From Daphnia carinata (lineage: Eukaryota > Arthropoda > Branchiopoda > Diplostraca > Daphniidae), in the NCBI RefSeq assembly GCF_022539665.2, contig NC_081331.1:14292638-14356637 (forward strand): 64,000 nucleotides of DNA, read 5' to 3'. Both the position numbers and the translations under genes were made by a program. The notes under the pieces are model-generated. The model saw only the letters and a program-made list of their open reading frames with translations. It was not told where the DNA came from and did no database searches. Positions 1 to 10,089 of the stretch are shown one piece after another (within the stretch, counting starts at the first letter, position 1; each line of letters opens with the position of its first letter).

Positions 1-774
1 ATTGTTAGACGATTTTATGTATAGGCATCGATAAAATGGTAGTATTTAAATCTGTTTTGTATTTTCAAGTGCTCAACGTAAGAAAAAAATGCAAATAAAA
101 ATTATGAAAGAAATTACTATATTCGTCTCACCTCAACCGACAATTTCACTACTGTTTTAATATACAGACACGACATGGTTGGCCAATTTAAAAAGGATTA
201 TTAATCCGACTGCAGTTTCCCTCAGGAGGAGAATGTCGACTTAAATGTTTGTGGCCGAAATGGTTGCCATTCTGGTGATTCATTTTCATTCTATGATTTG
301 CATACAATTCTGAAATGATATCGAGCCAAATTTGAGATTTGGCCAAAAATAAGATATAGGCATAATAATAGGCCGAAAAAATCAGCCCGGCCTTGTGTTT
401 TTGACGTTTAGTTAAAAAACTATAAGGCCAATTGAAAAATAAATGTGATTTTCGTGATTAGCATTCAATTCTAAATCGAAATCATGAATCCTTTAGCCAA
501 AAATGAAAAAGTGAGAAGGCTATAGCCTTCTCACTTTTGTCAAAATCGGCCAAAAATAAAATCTCTTGGAATTCGATGAAAATCACACAATATAATCAAA
601 ATTTAACGCTCATTCAAAAAAAGCCATTCGTTTTCTTTTCAAGTTAGCCGTTTTTGAATTACACCGAATATTCGTGCAAAAATAAAAAAGTCGGGCTTAT
701 ATTGTTGTAACTGTTGCCCTCTGTTGTCTGTTTCAAGTGCTGCCATCTTGTGTTTGATTTATTACCATGCTTGT

Positions 775-815
775 CTCCCTTAGAGACCTTTCCTTAGAGA
801 CCTCCCTTAGAGACC
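775..815. repeat. Short tandem repeat CCTTAGAGACCT
   Basis: Three near-identical 12-15 base units built on CCTTAGAGACCT follow each other, and a related CCCCTAGAGG lies just downstream. It is a small local tandem duplication with no obvious function. Confidence 0.7.
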
Positions 816-1533
816 TTTCCACCCCTAGAGGTTAGGTCGAACCTTAGTCGACCTCTGGCCTCTCTTTTATTCAGACTGAGAGTCGGGATTTGGCTCGATG
901 TCCGATAGGACGCTAATAGTGGGCTCTGCTATTAGCTGGCCGCCCTCGCGTAAGTCCTTCAGAAGGAGCTCTGCAAGACTGCTGGCTTCCCTTCGCGTAT
1001 AGTGTATGTGTATTTGTAAATAGTATATGTTGTGTGTATTTTGTATTCCTTTGTTGTAATGTCTTTGTCTGTGTATGAGTAAATGAAAAAACCGTAACAA
1101 TATATGTAGTCGGGTTTATTTAGTCGGGCTTAAAAATTTTTCCTGCAAAAACCGGCATTCGTCGGTATACGTTGAAAATCACAGGATATACTCAAAATTG
1201 AATGCTGATACCGATAAAATTGTTATTTTATTCATTCAGACAACCATTTCGGAAATACGCCGAATATGCAGCATCGCGCTAGCGCTGTAGCGTACTGGCG
1301 CCCTAGCATAAGGTCATAATATTTATGTCGGAAAATAAACGCGACAAAGTAAGCCCGACTTTTCCACCAATCAATTTAGTTTTCCATCGGGAAACGGCGA
1401 CTGTGAATAGAAGTTGTCTAAAATAACGTAGATGAAATGGCGCACTTCTCATTCTCGAGAGAAACAAAAACAAAACAAAAATAGTGTAATAACGTATACG
1501 TAAACTAACCAAAAATTATGTTATAGTCAACCT

Positions 1534-1644
1534 TATGGCAATCCGTTTTACCCAAAATAAAAATGAAAAATATTGGCCTTTTTTCTGTTTTACTGCTATC
1601 GCCATCTACCGGTCACATTTCTAGTTAATTCTCTACATACACTG
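1534..1644 (+). repeat. Dispersed ~110 bp repeat, copy 1
   Basis: It starts with TATGGCAATCCGTTTTAC and runs through a T-rich stretch to GCTATCGCCATCTACCGGTCA and an AGTTAATTCTCTACAT end. The same module is found inverted at 6397-6500 and in more diverged form at 6515-6640 and 12668-12779. The fixed terminus and variable middle suggest a short non-autonomous transposon or the end of a larger one. Confidence 0.65.
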
Positions 1645-1999
1645 ACCGAAAAAAAATTTTAAGCCCGACTAAATAAGTCCAACTAAATAAGCCCGACTTT
1701 TCTCGGTCGGGCTTAAATTTTTTTTCTGAAAAAACTGACACTCATCGGAATTATCTGAATATCACAGGGTATCCTTAAAATTGAATGCTGATTCCGAATA
1801 AGTTGATATTTTTTTAATGAAGTTAATTGTTTTTGAAATACACCGAGTATTTCACGCAATGCTAGCGCGCCAGTACGGTACAGCGCTAGTGCGATGCTTA
1901 TTTTGTCGGGCTTATTTTAAAACCTGGCCAAACAGTATTTCCATTAGATGGCGGTGCAGATTCATCAGCCTCTAGCGTGTGAAATGGAACTATTGTTAT

Positions 2000-2860
2000 T
2001 TTTTGTTGTCATGTGATTCTCATTATTTACTTTGTTTTTACGTTGACAACGTGTATTTGAGTTTCCCTCGTCTGAACGGTATCGTTATTTCTGTTTTTTT
2101 TTTTTTTTGTTTTTACCTCCACCCCTATATCGATGTGCAAATATTGCACTGCTTCATTACCGAAACGAAATGTCAGCCGTTGCACTTGGGCTTAGCATGA
2201 GGTAATATTAACATACTTTTGGAAAACCAGGTCTCATGTTGTATCATTCTGGGTAAAGCCAGTGTTACAAGCAGAACTGTGCATGATATTTGGTGAAAAT
2301 CGATGGTTTTTGTGTTTACAACCAAAAGCCAATTTTCAGGATTATTAAGATGATAATTTACTACTTTTACATTTGCAACATGTTAATCTTATTCTTCTTT
2401 TGTTAGTAAACATATCCAGTAGTGGAGTTGCAAGTAACAGATGGGTTCTGTTGTGTACTTTGCACATGTCGTGGTTTGTTGCATGATTTTATTACTTTGT
2501 GAATCAATTGTAACTTATTTACGAGACATTCTTGGAGATGTGGTATTTGCTAATATTCTGCAAGAATAGGATCACCCATTTACTTCTGTCTGGTAATAAC
2601 CATATCTGTTCACCTATCCCCTTAATTCTGATGACTACAAAATTAAGGGGATGGTTTTAAAACATTTGCTTCGATTATTATGTGTGTGGTAGTGATTTGA
2701 AGTGGTATACAGGTCGTACCTGAAACCTGAACTTTAAGAACTTTGAAAGGCCATGTTATGTTCATTTACTATAGTTTACATTTGAAACTACGCAGATCTT
2801 TTGTAAGTTGTGAAGGAGAACATAGTTCATTTTTTACATTTTCGAAATTTTAACTTTCAG
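2000..2860. other. Intergenic, nothing recognised
   Basis: AT-rich sequence with no credible open reading frame, RNA gene or repeat relationship visible by eye. Confidence 0.5.
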
Positions 2861-2864
2861 TACA

Positions 2865-3190
2865 ACTTCCGGTTTGAAAATGCCTAATAACTCACTATCT
2901 GTTGGTCTGAATGAAAAAAGAACCACATTTTCGTAATCCTCGTGAAATTTGGGGTCGAATGCATGTGTCAGTAGGAAATACCCGAAAATCGTCAAAAATC
3001 GCAAATTTCCCTGAACTATAGTTCAGGAAAAACCACGATTTTGGCCAAATTGGACTTTTCGCCAAAAACAGGTCAAAATAGGTCAGACACACCCTAAATT
3101 TTACGAGGATCACGAAAATCATATTCGTTTTGTTGTGGGCCCAGTATTTCTGGAGATATAGGCTACTTCCGGTCACTTCCGGTAAATTTT
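2865..3190. repeat. Imperfect hairpin (fold-back) element
   Basis: The centre is the perfect palindrome CCTGAACTATAGTTCAGG at about 3011-3028. Flanking arms match in inverted orientation: TTTTCGTAATCCTCGTGAAA on the left against the complement of TTTACGAGGATCACGAAAAT on the right. ACTTCCGGT lies near both outer ends (2868 and 3170-3182). This is the architecture of a miniature fold-back element. No coding capacity is expected. Confidence 0.65.
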
Positions 3191-3559
3191 TTTTCAACTT
3201 CGCAAAAACTAAAAAATGAACATTAATATGCCAAACACTTTAAGCATTTCGATCATATATGAAATGGTGTAGAAGCTTCTTTCGTGCTTGTTTTGTTATT
3301 TTACTGTTGGTTGATCGCGCGAATTGATATACTTTTGACTCTACTTCGTTAACAGAGACTACTAGCATTATGTATCACGCTAATGGGAAGGTATACCTGG
3401 TAAATATAGATCATAGCATGAAGATATACCACATACTATTATTATAACCTTATCACGCACGGCCATCTGATGTATAGTCAGGTTGAAAAATAAGCCCGAC
3501 TTCTTGTTTTACGTTATGCTGTATCGTATTAGCACGGTACAGGAAATTAAATAATATTA

Positions 3560-3622
3560 ATAGCTCTGAGGTAGAGCGTCTGACTACGGGAATCGAGAAT
3601 CAAGAGTTCGAGTCACGTCTGG
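3560..3622 (+). repeat. tRNA-like sequence (weak)
   Basis: It contains a D-arm/A-box-like GCTCTGAGGTAGAGC and a B-box-like GAGTTCGAGTC at tRNA-like spacing, but no acceptor stem and a poor anticodon arm. It is best read as a tRNA-derived repeat fragment rather than a functional tRNA. Confidence 0.45.
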
Positions 3623-3822
3623 ATCCAATGTGCCAGAGGATTGAATTACGGTTGCCACTGTAGACAATATTTCTTTGTACGAAAAATGAATCACTCTATT
3701 GTATTTATAGGTGACATTCCGAGACGGAAATATTAAATTGCGTTGGGACGCACAACAATATTATTACAAGTGCAAATAGATTTCCTTCAAAAGACATGGA
3801 AAAATAGTTATTTAATTTACAA

Positions 3823-3892
3823 GACTCATGGCTCTATGGTTGAGCATCGGCGTCGCACGTCAGAGATCAAGGGTTCAGTCCCCTAGAGAGTC
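3823..3892 (+). repeat. tRNA-like module (Ala-type anticodon)
   Basis: The 70 bases fold loosely as a tRNA: ends GACTCAT and GAGAGTC pair in most positions, the D arm is CTC..GAG, and the TTCAGTC loop is flanked by AGGG and CCCT. The anticodon loop GTCGCAC would read CGC (Ala), but the anticodon stem is poorly paired. Closely similar modules (the CATGGCTCAATGGTAGAGCATCGGCG type) occur at 8772-8840 and 9124-9193. Each copy lies next to a copy of the structured repeat seen at 4080-4640. I infer a tRNA-derived head of a repeat element. Confidence 0.55.
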
Positions 3893-4079
3893 AAAATGAA
3901 AATAAATATGTGTACCTCAAAATGTCAAATCTGATATACAATGTATGTATACTATTCAATATCAGTAATGCACATAAAGTTGTAGAATCTCCATGAAGTG
4001 AGATTAAAGTGCATCGTTCCATAATCTGTCTAACAACGAAATATAGTCCCATGATTGGGAATAGCAAAAACTGAAAATG

Positions 4080-4640
4080 TAATGTATACGTCCATAAATT
4101 GACATAGCGACATCAATAAGGAAATGTATGTGTAATAAATAAGGAAATGTGAACAGTGCAGTGCAACAGCACGACAGTAAAAAAGACAATATCTGTAAAT
4201 ATTTTTTTGTAAAGAATTTGTATTGACAGTATTCGGCACAATTTAAAGACTTGCAACTTTGAAAGGCAAAATAGCCGATTTCAAAGTTGCTGTCAACCAA
4301 GGTAGGGGGAGACACTACCTCAGTTTGACTCACCGGGGAGATTACCCGGTGCGTGGCTAAGAGAAGCCGGAAGAAGAGCGAAGGTTGCGGACAAGCTTTT
4401 ACGTGAGCGATTAACTGTTAATTCGGATTTTTGGGTAGCCCCATAGCCCTCCAATGATATCATCGGACCATGAGGACCCCCACGTCCCCTTTCCAGACAG
4501 CGCACTCACAACCGTTACTGCTGATCACAGTAGGGGCATGACCCCCTACGGGCTTATTAAAAATCAAAGGGAAACGGGGCCACAGAAAAGAAGGGAGCCC
4601 AGATATACACTTCAATTTATATAAATTTTAATACTTTGTT
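4080..4640 (+). repeat. Third, diverged copy of the structured fold-back arm
   Basis: This resembles the right arm of the fold-back element (9293-9898) and has the same orientation. Shared landmarks are the CACCGGGGAGATTACCCGGTG stem, GAGAAGCCGGAAGAAGAGC, and the hairpin GTAGGGGCATGACCCCCTAC (4530-4549). It ends in GGGAGCCCAGATATACACTTC. It is more diverged than the two arms are from each other, so it is probably older. A tRNA-like module precedes it at 3823-3892, just as one precedes the right arm. Confidence 0.75.
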
Positions 4641-6396
4641 TTCCGGCCGCAGCAACGACTGAAGGTAATGGGCAGGAAGCATTTTTCAAAAATTCCTTCG
4701 GGCTTCCAACCGTTATCATTATGAAATTTGGTTCGACTAGATACCTCTTTTGATTCAGTATGATTCTTAACCTATTTAAAGAAAACGAAACATGAATCAA
4801 TTTTTAAACGTTTGCCTATCAATATATATTCAATAAGGATCGGTGCAATCCTTCTTTACCTCTTGTTTTGGTGAACTACTGGTATTAACTGTATTCAGCT
4901 AATGGTTTGACAGACATAGTGCATGCTTGGATGGTAAGTTGACGGGCAGCGAAGAAACTAATCATTAAGCGACTACCTATTTTCTAATACCTATGCAAAA
5001 AACACAATAAATGGCATTTTAATTAGTTATAATCATGGGTTTCCAGGCACAAAAAAAGACAGACTTACTGGCTGAGACGGTTCAAAACGTTCCAACTTCT
5101 TTCAGGACCCCTGCATCAGAATGACAGACTGAGGATGAGTTCGGAAGTCGCGAATTGAGATAGCCAATTTCGGTAATATACTTGATCTCTTTCATACTAG
5201 GCATGTAATCTAAATTTTCTGTACAATGTACAACAAAAAACAAAGCAGTAAAATAATTCTGTATAAAAAATTACTAAATTGCATTTTGTTACACCTATTT
5301 GGCTTTGTAAAGTGATACTAACTTACAACATAGTCCTGTGAAGTTGGTCACCGGGCATGACAAGCAATACATCTTCGATATAAGCTGAAGCAGTCTGATT
5401 CAAGAATGCTTAGGTTGTCCAAACACACTGCATAGTGACTGATGGAACAGCAGAAAATCAGGATGTAGATTAATTGATTTTCCAGAAATAAGTACCGTTG
5501 ACGTTTGAAATTCTGACCAACTGTTTTTGCTGTTCACATTTTTCAAAATGTTGAGCACATACTTAAGGCCACCATAGCACAGAATTTTTTTCCAGTTTTG
5601 CAAACATACCATCACAGCATCTATGAGGAACAGGAGAGGTTAAAGTTTTCTTTCTTTAAAAATCTATTTATTTCATAACATACCACGATAAGCTCTTCTT
5701 TTGTAATGGGCAGCCCTCTCTAAGTACTTGCATAAGTAATGCTTCAATACTTAGAACAGCTGAAACAAGCAGTTGTGATAAAAAAAAGTATCAGCACCAC
5801 TGGCAAGAATACAAGCATGAAGACTTGTTATGGACAATATCTACAATTGGTACAAATGACAGATGGGGTGAAACTACAATATGATGAACTAAACTGAACC
5901 TTCCTCATTGATGTGTCAATCTATAGAAGGATTTAAATCTTTCTTAATGAGACATGCAGGATACTGTTTAATATTTTAGTAAAGATGGTACCAAATGCTG
6001 AGTTACTAGAAATTTTGCCCGGAAAATCTCCAACTGACATGTGAAACATAAATCAGCTGTTCTGCATTTGCAAATCCAGTGTTCAAGTAACCATATTATC
6101 CAATCCATGTCTGCCATGTCTTGGTGTCACATAGAACATCGTAAAAATTGTTTTAAAAAAAGAATATATTTTTTTTTCGATAGTGAGTTTTATTAATATC
6201 TAAATAACGAAAGTCATATGTATACTCACAGATGTATCATTTTCAATCCAAAGAAGTCTTGTTTTTTTCTTAAGCAAACTTTTTTGTGAAGAAATGAAGA
6301 GTTTCTACTGGCATTACTCATTTTCACCGAAGGAAGTCCTTGCAAACACACCATATTAGGAGCAGCGCGACGAAGCAGAAATATTAGGTCAATGTA
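4641..6396. other. Intergenic, nothing recognised
   Basis: AT-rich DNA with only short fortuitous reading frames. I see no splice-linked coding potential, RNA gene or clear repeat. Confidence 0.5.
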
Positions 6397-6640
6397 TATA
6401 GAGAATTAACTAAAAATCTGACCGTTAGATGGCGATAGCAGAAAAACAGAAAAAACGCTTATATTTTTTTTAGGGGGGGGGGGTAAAACGGATTGCCATA
6501 TATATACGTTATTATATGGCAATCCGTTTTACATAAAAAAAAAAAAAAAATGGCGGAAAAAAAAATAAAAAATCGCACTTTTTTCTTTTTTTCCGACACG
6601 TAGCCATCTACCGCTCAGACTCGCTATTACTGGCGTAGAC
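6397..6640. repeat. Two inverted copies of the ~110 bp repeat with palindromic centre
   Basis: GTAAAACGGATTGCCATA (6483-6500) and its complement TATGGCAATCCGTTTTAC (6515-6532) face each other across about 14 bases. On the left the module continues outward to the complement of GCTATCGCCATC; on the right it continues to GTAGCCATCTACCGCTCAG. Two elements inserted head to head, or one fold-back element, would explain it. Homopolymer G and A runs flank the palindrome. Confidence 0.7.
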
Positions 6641-6723
6641 AATTTCAGTCCATTGGATGCCATTCGCAGTTAGTTCAGTAGCGTGGATGGAGAATAACGC
6701 GTGGCTGGAGGAACAATTGAAAA

Positions 6724-7455
6724 ATGGATAAGATAATACAACAAAAGGATGGTAAGTATAAACATTATTATATTTGTTTTGAATTATTAATTATTGTTTA
6801 TTAGATCAACTTATGGACCTGCAGGCTCAATTATTGCAACAGCACAAAATATTAGATAACAGCAAAGCTAAGGATGGTAAGGCCTAATACATCATGATTC
6901 TATTTATTTGCTTTTATTCATTTGTGTTTTGTAGCTCAAAGTTTGAGTCTACAAGCTCAGCTAGGGGAAAAGAACAAATTGGAACGGAACAGTTTCCAAA
7001 CAGTGAAGGAGGTTTTTCCAAATTCAAATCTAACTGAACATGAGGATGAATTGGCATTAGGCGAACACAGTCAGGTACCTAAACTTTTCAAATAAGAATT
7101 CAAAATAAGTATAGAATTTTAACAAACAAGTATTTATTGTTTAGTTATTCAGTCTACCACCTGACAGTGTGTTAAATTTAAATTCTGTTAGTGCTGCACA
7201 AAAAGAATCGTTAGTAATAAGCCCATGCAGTGAAGGAAGTGAACAATTGTGGGACCGTATTTGGGCCGAAAATGGGTGTGGTACGGAAACCAAGATATGG
7301 CACCAGTTCAACATGAAACATGGATTAGGTACTTTTTGGTTTTATGTCTATTGAAAAAGTATTTTTAATGCTATTATTTTGCATTCACAGAATTTAATGG
7401 GGGATCAAATCAAGTCTGGAAGTGTTACAGGATGCAAGAGTCAGCCTACAGATGA
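6724..7455 (+). CDS. Uncharacterised coiled-coil protein, possibly transposon-derived
   Basis: I do not recognise the family. Five exons join in frame by GT-AG signals: 6724-6751, 6805-6876, 6935-7074, 7145-7328 and 7391-7455, giving about 162 residues. The first part has repeated LQAQL motifs typical of a short coiled coil. The C-terminal part is aromatic and cysteine-bearing (EQLWDRIWAENGCG, KIWHQFNMKHGL, VWKCYRMQ). The stop at 7453 falls inside what looks like a longer exon: shifting frame there keeps the sequence open to a donor site near 7485. A further open stretch (about 7512-7728) ends at another donor-like site. The gene sits between repeats, so a decayed transposon gene is likely, but a real small gene is possible. 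Confidence 0.45.
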
Positions 7456-7511
7456 AAAAACACAGAAAGTGCATTACCATTAAGGTGAGGTAAAGTAATA
7501 GAGTATGCACA

Positions 7512-7712
7512 TTGTCTAATGAGAAGTACCATCTTGTGTTAATAAATCCAGTACAACAGCAATCCTTTATAGTTCTGTCACAGCTAGAAACCTCAAATAA
7601 TTCTGCTTCTCTGTCTAAAGAACAACTTCTCCTTTACGTTCAGAGTGTTGGGGAAACTGGGTACTTAAATGGCCCTAAAGATGTTTTAATTTTGCTGCCA
7701 TTGCAGAGATGA
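7512..7712 (+). pseudogene. Open stretch, probable downstream remnant of the 6724 gene
   Basis: This stretch encodes about 66 residues (beginning near NEKYHLVLINPVQQQ) with ordinary amino-acid composition. It follows the previous gene by about 55 bases with no start codon of its own that looks convincing, and ends close to a GTATGA donor-like site. I read it as a later exon of the same damaged gene. Confidence 0.3.
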
Positions 7713-8165
7713 ACATCATACATGGACTCTTTAGGTATGAAAGGATTTTTCTTCAAATAATTTTGAATTTGTGACGAAGAATTTCTCCTCCTTTTTGCCA
7801 ACCAGGTCTAATCTACCAAAAAAAAATTTATCCAATAGGAAAGGATTTTCATGTACTGGGAACACAACTATCAACAATGCAACATTGTACAGGTGCTAGT
7901 TTATCATTCAAGAGCCTTATACAATGATATTAATCTGCAATTTGTATGTCCTTCCCCAAGCTTCCACCAGAAGTTGAATCTATGAGTCATGTAAGTTACA
8001 TGATCAACAGTTGATATGTTTAACGGTGTTGTTTTTCTTTTCTCAATATAGGTTAATAGTAACATTGGATCTGAAAAAATTCTTGGTTGGGGCAAGACAC
8101 TGAATAAATTGTATTGATTGGATGGATGACATGACATTTCTGTACTTAATTCGGATTCCCCAGAC

Positions 8166-8768
8166 GGTATTTGATATTAAAAAAATTGAAGTGCATATCT
8201 GGGCTCCCTTCTTTTCTGAAGCCCCGTTTCCCCTTGACTCGTAATAAGCCCGTAGGGGGTCATGCCCCTACTGTACGGTATATATAAAAACAACATATAC
8301 CGAGGTTTGGAGGGCTCTGGCCGGAAAGGGGACGTGGGGTGCCGCTTAGTCCGATGATGTGTTCACGGAGGGCGATGTGGCTACCCACAAATCCGAACTA
8401 AAGGTTAATCGCTCCTGTAAAAATGTTCCAAATCTTCAGCTCTTCTTCCGGCTTCTCTTAGCCAACCACCGGGTAATCTCCCCGGTGGGTCAACAAGGCA
8501 GTGTCTCCCCCTGCCTGGGTTGACGACAACTTTTGAAAGGGCTATTGTGCCTTTTTAAAGTTGCAAAAATAATTGTAATGTGCAGAGAATTGTCAATAAA
8601 AATTTTTTTATAAAATATTTTATCCAAAATTTGTTTCTTTCATTGTCTGTGTTAGCCGTGTTCACACATTACATTTATCAACTTTTTTTTTTCTTCGCAT
8701 TATTTGTTTTCGTCACCTTTGATGGTAAGCATTGTTTCCATTGGTTTATCGTTTATATGTTAGTATTC
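8166..8768. repeat. Left arm of large fold-back element
   Basis: About 600 bases that recur almost exactly, inverted, at 9293-9898. Differences are scattered single bases (for example CCAACCACCGGG against CCAATCACCGGG). The arm contains several self-complementary stretches, including GTAGGGGGTCATGCCCCTAC (8252-8271) and the CCGGGTAATCTCCCCGG stem. The high identity indicates recent duplication or gene conversion between arms. Confidence 0.85.
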
Positions 8769-8771
8769 TAT

Positions 8772-8840
8772 TATTATCCAGGGATCGAACCCTGGATGTT
8801 CGGCATACCGCGCCGATGCTCTACCAATGAGCCATGAATC
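8772..8840 (-). repeat. tRNA-like module inside the fold-back spacer
   Basis: Read on the minus strand it has the A-box TGGCTCATTGG, an anticodon stem TCGGC/GCCGA closing the loop GCGGTAT, and a perfect T arm (CCAGGG around TTCGATC). The acceptor ends do not pair and loop position 33 is C, not T, so a functional tRNA is unlikely. Intact A and B boxes could still give RNA polymerase III transcription into the left arm. Confidence 0.6.
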
Positions 8841-8961
8841 ATATGATGTCAAGTTGGCTTTTTTCTAGTTACTTGTGGACTTGCATTTACACTTAGAATA
8901 AAAAGGAAATGCAATTCTGCAATATACTCTTCTACATTTATTCTACTTCATTTTTACACAT

Positions 8962-9030
8962 CTACTGAGGTTTGATCCCAGGGTAACAGGTATCGCAACT
9001 GAAGGCTCTACCACAGAGTTATGAACCTTA
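8962..9030 (-). repeat. Second tRNA-like module in the spacer
   Basis: The minus strand shows AACTCTGTGGTAGAGC (D arm) followed by CTTCAGTTGCGATACCTG and a T-arm-like CTGGGATCAAACCTCAG. Pairing is incomplete. It is a diverged relative of the other modules nearby. Confidence 0.45.
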
Positions 9031-9123
9031 TATAAGAAATAGAAAGATAAACATATATTTGTGAAAGACTGCATAAACATCCTAGACGATAACATATAAT
9101 ATGCGATAATAAAACATTTAGAT

Positions 9124-9193
9124 ATATCTCGTGGCTCAATGTTAGAGCATCGGCGTTGCACGCTGAATGTCTGGGGATCGGTTCCCATACGGG
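9124..9193 (+). repeat. tRNA-like module preceding the right arm
   Basis: GTGGCTCAATGTTAGAGC forms a D arm, TCGGC GTTGCAC GCTGA forms an anticodon arm with TGC (Ala) in the loop, and GGGGATCGGTTCCCAT is a degenerate T arm. The acceptor stem is missing. It has the same orientation and position relative to the right arm (9293-9898) as the 3823-3892 module has to the 4080-4640 copy. Confidence 0.55.
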
Positions 9194-9292
9194 TAAACAA
9201 AGTACAAAATTGCTTCAAAAAATATCCAGATATTACATGTTGTTCCTTGAATCTAAGTGGAAAAATTCAAAGAGTGTAATAAACAATAATTG

Positions 9293-9898
9293 AATACTTA
9301 CAGATAAACGATAAACCAATGGAAACAATGCTTACCATCAAAGGTGACAAAAACAAATAATGCGAAGAAAAAAAAAAAAGTTGATAAATGTAATGTGTGA
9401 ACACGGCTAACACAGACAATGAAAGAAACAAATTTTGGATAAAATATTTTATAAAAAAATTTTTATTGACAATTCTCTGCACATTACAATTATTTTTGCA
9501 ACTTTAAAAAGGCACAATAGCCCTTTCAAAAGTTGCCGTCAACCCAGGCAGGGGGAGACACTGCCTTGTTGACCCACCGGGGAGATTACCCGGTGATTGG
9601 CTAAGAGAAGCCGGAAGAAGAGCTGAAGATTTGGAACATTTTTACAGGAGCGATTAACCTTTAGTTCGGATTTGTGGGTAGCCACATCGCCCTCCGTGAA
9701 CACATCATCGGACTAAGCGGCACCCCACGTCCCCTTTCCGGCCAGAGCCCTCCAAACCTCGGTATATGTTGTTTTTATATATACCGTACAGTAGGGGCAT
9801 GACCCCCTACGGGCTTATTACGAGTCAAGGGGAAACGGGGCTACGGAAAGGAAGGGAGCCCAGATATGCACTTCAATTTATGAAAAATTTAATACCGT
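9293..9898. repeat. Right arm of large fold-back element
   Basis: The inverted partner of 8166-8768. It carries the hairpin GTAGGGGCATGACCCCCTAC at 9791-9810 and the CACCGGGGAGATTACCCGGTG stem. The outer boundary near AATACCG (about 9898) lies some 200 bases from the truncated 3' end of the vasa pseudogene, so insertion of this element may have contributed to the loss of that gene. Confidence 0.85.
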
Positions 9899-10089
9899 TT
9901 TTAAACGAGAATCTGAATGAAGTATGGAAATTCCATGTAGTGTATCCAAACATAATAATTTATTCAGGACCTTGCCCCAAACAAGAAACCTTTTCAGATC
10001 AAAATTTATTGTTCATCTATAATAAGACAGTAAAACACCATTAGGCATAAAAACTCTTAATTCATATATATAGTTCATACCTTACATGA

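Larger units (their letters stand above)
1..2000. repeat. Decayed repeat array bounded by AGTCGGGCTTA
   Basis: This AT-rich stretch holds no credible gene. Related units of roughly 190 bp can be seen at about 543-700, 1117-1300 and 1702-1910. Each has a similar internal order: a TGAAAATCACA..ATA..CAAAATT core, then a CACCGAATATT-like motif, with AGTCGGGCTTA or its complement AAGCCCGACT at the borders (near 690, 1108, 1128, 1352, 1663, 1690, 1708, 1908). A GC-rich stretch at 1269-1308 recurs in inverted form at 1859-1897. The units look like old copies of a non-coding mobile element. The family is not one I recognise. Confidence 0.6.

Noticed and set aside
3823-9193. Functional tRNA genes at the tRNA-like modules
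   Set aside because: Acceptor stems do not pair fully, anticodon arms are faulty, and the modules differ in anticodon while sharing flanks, which fits repeats better than genes.
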